From: Deltaproteobacteria bacterium
GTDB taxonomy: Bacteria > Desulfobacterota > Deferrisomatia > Deferrisomatales > Deferrisomataceae
Reading direction: 5' to 3'
DNA: 10,194 nucleotides
NCBI GenBank assembly: GCA_013152215.1
Contig: JAADGT010000121.1
Coordinates: forward strand, 1 to 10,194
A model generated the notes under the pieces. It saw nothing but the letters and a program-made list of their open reading frames with translations. It had not been told where the DNA came from and did not search any database. Shown here piece by piece: positions 4,760 through 10,194 of this stretch. Both the position numbers and the translations under genes were made by a program. Positions within the stretch are counted from its first letter, which is position 1; each line of letters begins with the position of its first letter.

Positions 4760-5962
4760 ATGAGACGACGGCTACCGTTCCTGCTCGCGCTGCTGACGAT
4801 GGTGCCGGGCGCCCTGGCGCTCGCCGGGGAGCCGATCAAGATCGGCGAGATCAACAGCTACAGCCGGGTGCCCCAGTTCCTGGACCCCTACAAGAAGGGC
4901 TGGGAGATGGCCGTGGACGAGATCAACGCGGCCGGAGGGGTCCTGGGGAGAAAGCTGGTGGTAATCTCCCGCGACGACGGGGGCAAGCCCGACGTCGCCG
5001 AGCGCCACGCCACCGAGCTGGTGCAGAACGAGAAGGTGTCCCTGCTCGCGGGCACGTTCCTCTCCCACATCGGGCTCGCGGTGTCGAGCTTCGCCAAGCG
5101 CAACAAGGTGCTGTTCGTGGCGGCCGAGCCCCTGAGCGACGCCATCACCTGGAGCAAGGGCCACCGGTACACCTTCCGGCTGAGGCCCAACACCTACGAG
5201 CAGTGCGTGATGCTGGCCCGGGAGGCGGCCAAGCTCCCGGCCAAGCGCTGGGCCACCATCGCGCCCAACTACGAGTACGGCCAGAGCGCGGTGCGGGCCT
5301 TCAAGGAGGCGTTGTCGAAGCTCCGGCCCGACGTGGAGTGGGTGGAGGAGCAGTGGCCGGCCCTGTTCAAGCTGGACGCGGGCTCCACCGTGCAGGCCCT
5401 GGCCCGGGCCCGCCCCGACGCCATTTTCAACGTGACCTTCGGGTCCGACCTGGCCAAGTTCGTCCGGGAGGGCACCACCCGGGGGCTGTTCCGGAACCGC
5501 GCGGTGGTGAGCCTGCTCACGGGTGAGCCCGAGTACCTGGACCCCCTCAAGGACGAGGCCCCCGAGGGGTGGATCGTCACCGGGTACCCCTGGTACGCCA
5601 TCCAGGACCCGGCCCACAAGAAGTTCGTGGCCGATTACGAGAAGCGCTACAACGACTACCCCCGGGTGGGCTCCCTGGTGGGCTACCTGACCTTCAAGGC
5701 CATCGCGGCGGCCATCGCCAAGGCCGGGAGCACGGACACCGAGGCCCTGGTGGACGCCATGGAGGGGCTGGAGTTCGACTCCCCGGTGGGGCGGATCAAG
5801 TTCCGCAAGATCGACCACCAGTCCACCCTGGGCGCGTGGGTCGGGAAGATCAAGTACGACCCCAAGCTGGGCCGGGGGATCATGGTGGACTGGAAGTACG
5901 TGGACGGCTCCGAGGTGCTCCCGGGGCCCGAGTGGGTCGCCAAGGTCCGGCCCAAGGACTAG
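4760..5962 (+). CDS. Periplasmic substrate-binding protein of a branched-chain-amino-acid-type (HAAT) ABC importer
   Basis: This 400-residue secreted protein has a Sec signal peptide: MRRR, a hydrophobic stretch at about 5-20, and an ALA|GEP cleavage site after A22. There is no lipobox cysteine, so it is a soluble periplasmic protein. The mature part is a type I periplasmic binding fold (Peripla_BP_6, LivK-like). It opens with IKIGEINSYSRVPQFLDPYK, then GWEMAVDEINAAGGVLGRKL, RDDGGKPDVA and LAGTFLSHIGLAV. Later come WATIAPNYEYGQSA, FNVTFGSDLAKFVREG and LLTGEPEYLDPL. It captures the substrate for the fused permease and the two ATPases downstream. Neighbouring Mo-hydroxylase genes suggest an aromatic, heterocyclic or purine-like ligand rather than leucine. 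That is inference, so livK is not assigned. A stable hairpin follows the stop. Confidence 0.93.
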   Translation: MRRRLPFLLALLTMVPGALALAGEPIKIGEINSYSRVPQFLDPYKKGWEMAVDEINAAGGVLGRKLVVISRDDGGKPDVAERHATELVQNEKVSLLAGTFLSHIGLAVSSFAKRNKVLFVAAEPLSDAITWSKGHRYTFRLRPNTYEQCVMLAREAAKLPAKRWATIAPNYEYGQSAVRAFKEALSKLRPDVEWVEEQWPALFKLDAGSTVQALARARPDAIFNVTFGSDLAKFVREGTTRGLFRNRAVVSLLTGEPEYLDPLKDEAPEGWIVTGYPWYAIQDPAHKKFVADYEKRYNDYPRVGSLVGYLTFKAIAAAIAKAGSTDTEALVDAMEGLEFDSPVGRIKFRKIDHQSTLGAWVGKIKYDPKLGRGIMVDWKYVDGSEVLPGPEWVAKVRPKD

Positions 5963-5969
5963 GCCCGGC

Positions 5970-6008
5970 CCGCGGTCCGGGCAATCCCCCGGGATGCCCG
6001 GACCGCGG
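5970..6008 (+). promoter_or_regulatory. Strong hairpin between binding-protein and permease genes
   Basis: CCGCGGTCCGGGCA (5970-5983) and TGCCCGGACCGCGG (5995-6008) form a perfect 14-bp stem, with further TCCC/GGGA pairing inside the loop. No T tract follows, so it is not a classic terminator. Its place right after the binding-protein stop fits a 3' stabiliser or partial attenuator, which in ABC operons lets the binding protein be made in excess over the membrane parts. Confidence 0.65.
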
Positions 6009-6034
6009 TGTCGTGACCCCGTGAGGCATTCTCG

Positions 6035-6066
6035 GCCTTCCAGCTTTCCAGCCTTCCGGCCTTCCG
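6035..6066. repeat. Tandem octamer repeat GCCTTCCR, four units
   Basis: Four consecutive eight-base units read GCCTTCCA, GCTTTCCA, GCCTTCCG, GCCTTCCG. Related octamers occur at 94-101 upstream of the thiolase and at 9453-9468 at the start of the 2Fe-2S gene. The array sits 25 bases before the permease start, just upstream of its AAGGAG site (6082-6087). Confidence 0.75.
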
Positions 6067-6091
6067 GCGGAAGCCACCGACAAGGAGCCCC

Positions 6092-7978
6092 ATGGAGTTC
6101 TACCTGGTACAGGCCCTGAACGGGCTGGCCTCGGCCTCGTCCCTGTTCCTCGTGGCCTCGGGCCTGTCGATCATCTTCGGCGTCACCCGCATCGTGAACT
6201 TCGCCCACGGCTCCTTCTACATGCTGGGGGCCTACATCGCCTACACCCTGGTCCAGGCGCTCCCGACCGGGGCCGTGGGGTACTGGCTCGCGGTCCTGGG
6301 GGCGGCGGTTGCAGTGGGCCTGATCGGGGCGGCCGTGGAGTTGCTGCTCCTGCGCCGGATCTACCGGGCGCCGGAGCTGTTCCAGCTCCTGGCCACGTTC
6401 GGGCTGGTCCTGGTGGTGGCAGACCTGGTGCTCCTGATCTGGGGGCCCGAGGACCTGCTGGGGCCCAGGGCGCCGGGGCTTCGGGGCTCGGTCATGATCC
6501 TGGGGGAGCCGTTCCCCACCTACGAGCTCTTCATGATCGCCCTGGGGCCCCTGGTGCTGGCCGGGCTGTGGGTCCTGTTCCACCGCACCCGGTGGGGCAC
6601 CCTGGTCCGGGCCGCCACCGAGGACCGGGAGATGGTGGGCGCCCTGGGGGTGAACGAGGCCTGGCTGTTCACCTCGGTGTTCGTCCTGGGTTCGTTCCTG
6701 GCGGGGCTCGGGGGTGCGGTGCAGCTCCCCCGGGAGGCCGTGAACCACACCATGGACCTCCACATCATCGCCGAGGTCTTCGTGGTGGTGGTGGTGGGGG
6801 GCATGGGGAGCATCCTGGGCGCCTTCCTGGCCGCCGTCCTCATCAGCGAGCTCAACGCCTTCGGGATCCTGATCTTCCCCGAGATCACCCTGGTGCTCGT
6901 GTTCCTGATCATGGCCGCGGTGCTCATCTTCCGGCCCTGGGGCCTCCTGGGCCGGCCCGAGGGGCCGCCGCGGACCCCTGCCGGGGAGTTCGAGCCGCCC
7001 CTGCGGCTGTTGGGGCGGGGGTTCCTGTACTTCTGCCTGGCCGTGCTGGCCTCGGCCGCCGTGCTGCCCCACCTGCTGCCCACCTACTACATCCGGATCG
7101 CGTGCGAGGTGCTGATCTCGGCCCTGTTCGCCACGAGCCTCGGGTTCATGATGACCGTGGGGGGCATGGCCTCCTTCGGCCACGCGGCCTACTTCGGCTT
7201 GGGGGCCTACGGCGCGGCCCTGGCCGTGACCTACGCCCAGGTGGGCACCGGGCTCGGTCTCCTGGCCGCCCTTGGGCTCGGCCTCGCCGGCGCCGTCCTG
7301 TTCGGCTACTTCTGCGTGCGCCTGAGCGGGGTGTACTCGGCCATGCTCACCCTGGCCTTCGCCCAGATCGTGTACGCCGTGCTGTTCCAGTGGTACGGGA
7401 TCACGGGCGGGGACAACGGGCTCCTGGGCATCTGGCCCTCCGACTGGGTGAGCAGCCCCCTGGCCTACTACTACCTCACCCTGACCGTGGTGGCCGTGTC
7501 CCTGTTCCTGCTCCGGCGCCTCGCCTTCGCCCCCTTCGGGTACTCCCTGCGGGCCGGGCGGGACTCGGCCCTCCGGTCCGAGGCCATCGGCATCCACGTG
7601 CGACGGGTCCGGTGGGTGGGCTTCGTGATCGCGGGGTTCTTCGCCGCCGCCGCCGGCGGGCTGTTCGCGTTCCTCAAGGGCAGCGTGTTCCCCGACTACT
7701 CGAGCATCCCCGTGTCGGTGGACTCCCTGGTGATGGTGCTCCTGGGCGGGGTGCAGACCCTGTCGGGCCCCATCGTGGGGGCCGGGGTGTACAAGGTGCT
7801 CGAGGTGTTCGTGAACCGGTACACCGAGCACTGGCAGCTCATCCTGGGCTGCGTGCTGGTGGGCCTGGTGATCCTGTTTCCCCAGGGCCTCCTGGGGTAC
7901 CTGGTGGGCCGGTTCGGCCGCTCCGGGGAGGAGTGGAGGGGAGTCGATGGCGCTCCTGCGGGTGGAAGGGCTTCGTAA
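6092..7978 (+). CDS. Fused LivH-LivM permease of the ABC importer
   Basis: This 628-residue inner-membrane protein joins both permease subunits in one chain. Residues 1-290 are LivH-like: INFAHG-type motif VNFAHGSFYMLGAYIAY near 35, and the EAA loop RAATEDREMVGALGVNEAW at about 173-191 that contacts an ATPase. A short linker (about 290-305, GPPRTPAGEFEPP) leads into the LivM-like half (about 306-605). That half carries GGMASFGHAAYFGLGAYGAAL near 357 and the second EAA loop RAGRDSALRSEAIGIHVRRV near 487. Many hydrophobic segments span both halves. There is no stop or frameshift at the joint, so the fusion is real in this sequence. The start ATG has AAGGAG upstream. The last 32 bases overlap the ATPase gene, giving translational coupling. 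It moves the captured substrate across the inner membrane. Confidence 0.93.
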   Translation: MEFYLVQALNGLASASSLFLVASGLSIIFGVTRIVNFAHGSFYMLGAYIAYTLVQALPTGAVGYWLAVLGAAVAVGLIGAAVELLLLRRIYRAPELFQLLATFGLVLVVADLVLLIWGPEDLLGPRAPGLRGSVMILGEPFPTYELFMIALGPLVLAGLWVLFHRTRWGTLVRAATEDREMVGALGVNEAWLFTSVFVLGSFLAGLGGAVQLPREAVNHTMDLHIIAEVFVVVVVGGMGSILGAFLAAVLISELNAFGILIFPEITLVLVFLIMAAVLIFRPWGLLGRPEGPPRTPAGEFEPPLRLLGRGFLYFCLAVLASAAVLPHLLPTYYIRIACEVLISALFATSLGFMMTVGGMASFGHAAYFGLGAYGAALAVTYAQVGTGLGLLAALGLGLAGAVLFGYFCVRLSGVYSAMLTLAFAQIVYAVLFQWYGITGGDNGLLGIWPSDWVSSPLAYYYLTLTVVAVSLFLLRRLAFAPFGYSLRAGRDSALRSEAIGIHVRRVRWVGFVIAGFFAAAAGGLFAFLKGSVFPDYSSIPVSVDSLVMVLLGGVQTLSGPIVGAGVYKVLEVFVNRYTEHWQLILGCVLVGLVILFPQGLLGYLVGRFGRSGEEWRGVDGAPAGGRAS

Positions 7979-8732
7979 GGCGTTCGGCGGCGTGGTGGCC
8001 GTCGACGGGGTGGGCTTCCAGGTCTCCCGGGGGGAGCTCGTGGCCCTGATCGGCCCCAACGGGGCCGGCAAGACCACCTGCTTCAACATGCTCAACGGCC
8101 AGCTCCGGCCGGACCGGGGCCGGGTGTTCCTGGAGGACGAGGAGATCACCGGCCTGAGCCCCCGGCAGGTGTGGCGAAAGGGGGTGGGCCGCACCTTCCA
8201 GATCACGGCCACCTTCCCGAGCATGACCGTGGTGGAGAACGTGCAGATGCCCCTGATCTCACACCACCGGGAGGTGTACCGGTTCACAGGCCGGGCGGTG
8301 CGGCTCCATCGGGACGAGGCCATGGAGCTCCTGGACCTGGTGGGCATGGCCGACCAGGCCGAGCGCCCCTGCGGGGTGCTGGCCTACGGGGACCTCAAAC
8401 GGGTGGAGCTGGCCGTGGCCCTGGCCAACCGGCCGGCCCTGCTCCTGATGGACGAGCCCACCGCGGGCATGGCCCCGGGGGAGCGGGTGGCCCTGATGGG
8501 GCTCACGGCGGAGATCGTGAAGAGCCGCAACATCGCGGTGCTGTTCACCGAGCACGACATGGACGTGGTGTTCTGCAACGCCGACCGGATCCTGGTGCTG
8601 AACCGGGGCCGGCTCGTGGCCGAGGGGTCTCCCGAGGCCATCCGGGAGAACACCCACGTGAAGGAGATCTACCTGGGTGCCGGGGACGGGCTCCGGGACC
8701 TGGGCCGGGTCTGCCACCCCGGGGGAACCTGA
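7947..8732 (+). CDS. ABC importer ATP-binding protein, LivG-like
   Basis: This 261-residue ATPase powers the importer from the cytoplasmic side. It has Walker A GPNGAGKT (36-43), the Q-loop in GRTFQ (Q85), Walker B LLLMDEP (165-171, catalytic E170) and the switch histidine H203 in TEHDMD. The ABC signature at 145-152 reads LAYGDLKR instead of LSGGQ. This is a variant I recall from other LivG-type proteins, so it is not taken as loss of function. The 18-residue segment after the H-loop and the C-terminal IYLG are usual for LivG (BCA_ABC_TP_C end). It starts inside the permease gene and its stop overlaps the start of the next ATPase by one base (TGATG). A purine-rich ribosome binding site lies at about 7927-7942. 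Confidence 0.94.
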   Translation: MALLRVEGLRKAFGGVVAVDGVGFQVSRGELVALIGPNGAGKTTCFNMLNGQLRPDRGRVFLEDEEITGLSPRQVWRKGVGRTFQITATFPSMTVVENVQMPLISHHREVYRFTGRAVRLHRDEAMELLDLVGMADQAERPCGVLAYGDLKRVELAVALANRPALLLMDEPTAGMAPGERVALMGLTAEIVKSRNIAVLFTEHDMDVVFCNADRILVLNRGRLVAEGSPEAIRENTHVKEIYLGAGDGLRDLGRVCHPGGT

Positions 8733-9433
8733 TGCTCGCCCTCCACGAGGTCCACACCCACTACGGCCTGGCCCACATCCTCTCCGGGGTGTCCATGGAG
8801 GTGCGCCGGGGGGAGGTGGTGGCCCTGCTGGGCCGGAACGGCGCGGGCAAGACCACCACCCTGAAGACGGTCATGGGGCTCGTGACGCCCACCTCGGGCG
8901 CCGTTCGCCTGGGGGACGAGGAGATCACGGGCCGCCCCCCCTACCGGATCGCCAGGGCCGGGGTGGGGTACGTTCCCGAGGACCGCCGGATCTTCACCGA
9001 GCTCACCGTGCGGGAGAACCTGGAGGTGGGCCGCCAGCCCCCCCGGGAGGGGTGCCCGGTGTGGACCGAGGACCGGGTGTTCGAGCTCTTCCCCGCCCTG
9101 GCGGAGATGCGCGACCGCCTGGGGGGCCAGATGAGCGGGGGCGAGCAGCAGATGCTCACCATCGCCCGCACCCTGATGGGGAACCCGGCCGTCATCCTCT
9201 TGGACGAGCCCTCCGAGGGGCTCGCCCCGGTGATCGTGGAGCAGATGGCCCGGGCGATCTCCGAGCTCAAGCGCGAGGGCCTGACCGTGCTCCTCTCCGA
9301 GCAGAACCTGCCGTTCTGCTCGGCCGTGAGCGACCGGGCCTACATCATCGAGAAGGGGGTCATCCGGTACGAGGGCCCCATGCAGGAGCTCCTGGCCCGG
9401 CCCCAGGTGCTCGAGGCGTACCTGAGCGTGTGA
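8732..9433 (+). CDS. ABC importer ATP-binding protein, LivF-like
   Basis: This 233-residue second ATPase has Walker A GRNGAGKT (34-41), signature MSGGEQQ (134-140), and Walker B VILLDEP (154-160) with catalytic E159. The H-loop position reads SEQN (189-192), without histidine. The LivF family normally has EQN there, so this is expected. Typical LivF segments YVPEDRRIFTELTVRENL and LDEPSEGLAP are present. The ATG at 8732 shares its A with the stop of LivG (TGATG), showing translational coupling and favouring this start over longer frames. LivF and LivG form the heterodimer that drives the fused permease. The following 2Fe-2S gene begins 17 bases after the stop, so transport and oxidation genes are in one operon. 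Confidence 0.94.
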   Translation: MLALHEVHTHYGLAHILSGVSMEVRRGEVVALLGRNGAGKTTTLKTVMGLVTPTSGAVRLGDEEITGRPPYRIARAGVGYVPEDRRIFTELTVRENLEVGRQPPREGCPVWTEDRVFELFPALAEMRDRLGGQMSGGEQQMLTIARTLMGNPAVILLDEPSEGLAPVIVEQMARAISELKREGLTVLLSEQNLPFCSAVSDRAYIIEKGVIRYEGPMQELLARPQVLEAYLSV

Positions 9434-9436
9434 GCC

Positions 9437-9447
9437 AGGAGGAGAGG
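9437..9447 (+). promoter_or_regulatory. Ribosome binding site for the GTG start of the 2Fe-2S gene
   Basis: AGGAGGAGAGG lies three to eight bases before GTG at 9451. It makes that codon the best start although the first 16 residues look unconserved. The next in-frame GTG, 9502, lacks such a site. Confidence 0.6.
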
Positions 9448-9450
9448 ACC

Positions 9451-9981
9451 GTGCCTTCCAGCGTTCCATCATCCCGGCGCCCCGGCCCCCCTGCGGAGTC
9501 CGTGGCGGAGCGGCTCGCGATCCGGTTCGTCCTCAACGGGAAACCCGTGGAGGCCCGGGTGGAGCCCCGCCGCACCCTCCTGTGGGTCCTGCGCGAGGAG
9601 TTCGACCTCGTCGGGGCCAAGGAGGGGTGCGGGGTGGGGGAGTGCGGCGCGTGCACCGTGCTCCTGGACGGCGAGGCCGTGAACGCCTGCCTGGTGCTGG
9701 CCGGCAAGGTGGACGGCCGCACGGTGACCACCGTGGAGGGCTTGGGCGGCCCGGAGGCCCTCCACCCCCTGCAGCAGTGGTTCATCCGCAAGCACGCGGT
9801 CCAGTGCGGGTACTGCACCCCGGGCATGCTTCTGTCGGCCGCCGCCCTCCTGCGGCGGAACCCCGACCCCACCCGGGAGGAGATCCGCGAGGCCCTGGCC
9901 GGCAACCTGTGCCGGTGCACGGGCTACGTCCAGATCGTGGAGGCGGTGCGCGCCGCCGCCCGGGAGATGGCGGGGCGATGA
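9451..9981 (+). CDS. Molybdenum hydroxylase 2Fe-2S small subunit (CoxS/XdhC-like)
   Basis: This 176-residue iron-sulfur subunit belongs to the xanthine oxidase family of Mo hydroxylases. Residues 22-100 form the plant-ferredoxin-type 2Fe-2S domain with C60, C65, C68 and C80 (EGCGVGECGACTVLLDG, then NAC). Residues 105-170 form the helical [2Fe-2S]-binding domain with C119, C122, C154 and C156 (QCGYCTPGM and NLCRCTGY). All eight cluster cysteines are present. It carries electrons from the molybdopterin subunit to the FAD subunit. The first 20 residues (VPSSVPSSRRPGPPAESVAE) are an extra tail, coded partly by degenerate octamer-repeat DNA. The gene follows LivF by 17 bases and overlaps the FAD subunit by four (ATGA). 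Substrate specificity lies in the large subunit outside the window, so CO dehydrogenase, xanthine dehydrogenase or another hydroxylase are all possible. Confidence 0.94.
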   Translation: MPSSVPSSRRPGPPAESVAERLAIRFVLNGKPVEARVEPRRTLLWVLREEFDLVGAKEGCGVGECGACTVLLDGEAVNACLVLAGKVDGRTVTTVEGLGGPEALHPLQQWFIRKHAVQCGYCTPGMLLSAAALLRRNPDPTREEIREALAGNLCRCTGYVQIVEAVRAAAREMAGR

Positions 9982-10194
9982 CCCGGCCGCTCCGGTACCT
10001 GCGTCCCGCCTCCGTGGCCGAGGCGGTGGGCCTTTTGGCGGACCTGGGCCCCGCGGCCCGGCCCGTGGCCGGGGGGACCGACCTGGTCGTCGCCCTCCGG
10101 CGGGAGGAGATCGCCCCGGACGCCCTGGTGGACCTGACCGGGATCCCCGATCTCCAGACCCTGGCCGAGGAGGGCGGTGCGGTGCGGGTGGGCG
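9978..10194 (+). CDS. Molybdenum hydroxylase FAD-binding subunit, N-terminal part (CoxM-like)
   Basis: The window ends after 72 codons. The visible protein starts MTRPLRYLRPASVAEAVGLL and contains AGGTDL (about residues 32-37), the first FAD-binding motif of the FAD_binding_5 (CoxM/XdhB/HcrB) family. It continues with PDALVDLTGIPDL, a conserved segment that follows it. The ATG overlaps the preceding stop (ATGA), so translation is coupled. The subunit should take electrons from the 2Fe-2S protein to FAD and on to an acceptor. The gene is cut by the window edge, not broken. A large molybdopterin subunit is expected next. Confidence 0.9.
   Translation, partial: MTRPLRYLRPASVAEAVGLLADLGPAARPVAGGTDLVVALRREEIAPDALVDLTGIPDLQTLAEEGGAVRVG

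Noticed and set aside
4772..8347. Minus-strand open frame of 1191 codons opposite the importer genes
   Set aside because: It is antisense to four well-recognised genes. The product is dominated by H, G, P, Q and R as expected from the reverse of GC-rich codons, and no domain is visible.

Overview
The window is a GC-rich bacterial chromosome segment in which most codons end in G or C. A periplasmic-type signal peptide, the protein families present and the style of the IspH and thiolase proteins suggest a Gram-negative organism. A high-GC Desulfobacterota (former Deltaproteobacteria) is my best guess, but no marker gene here proves it.

Left part (1-2726): a stand-alone thiolase (acetyl-CoA acetyltransferase type) ends in a strong intrinsic terminator. 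A gene-free stretch of about 430 bases follows, holding a structured element of about 180 bases made of nested inverted repeats. One end of that element is repeated exactly (41 of 41 bases) at the left edge of the window, so the thiolase lies between direct repeats. Next is a two-domain universal stress protein whose stop codon overlaps that of the convergent ispH gene (CTAG).

Middle (2723-4107): ispH, the last enzyme of the MEP isoprenoid pathway, is on the minus strand. It is followed by a divergent control region of about 540 bases with an AT-rich island, a likely extended -10 promoter on each strand and a small AT-rich palindrome.

Right part (4108-10194, all plus strand): an XRE-cupin regulator is followed by a complete branched-chain-amino-acid-type (HAAT family) ABC importer. 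The importer consists of a periplasmic binding protein, a single fused LivH-LivM permease, LivG and LivF. The genes then run, tightly coupled, into a molybdenum hydroxylase module: a 2Fe-2S small subunit and the start of the FAD subunit, cut by the window edge. The order regulator, uptake system, Mo-hydroxylase suggests a dedicated locus that takes up and oxidises one small organic compound, such as an N-heterocycle, purine or aromatic. The substrate cannot be read from this sequence.

I see no tRNA, rRNA, CRISPR array, transposase or integrase.
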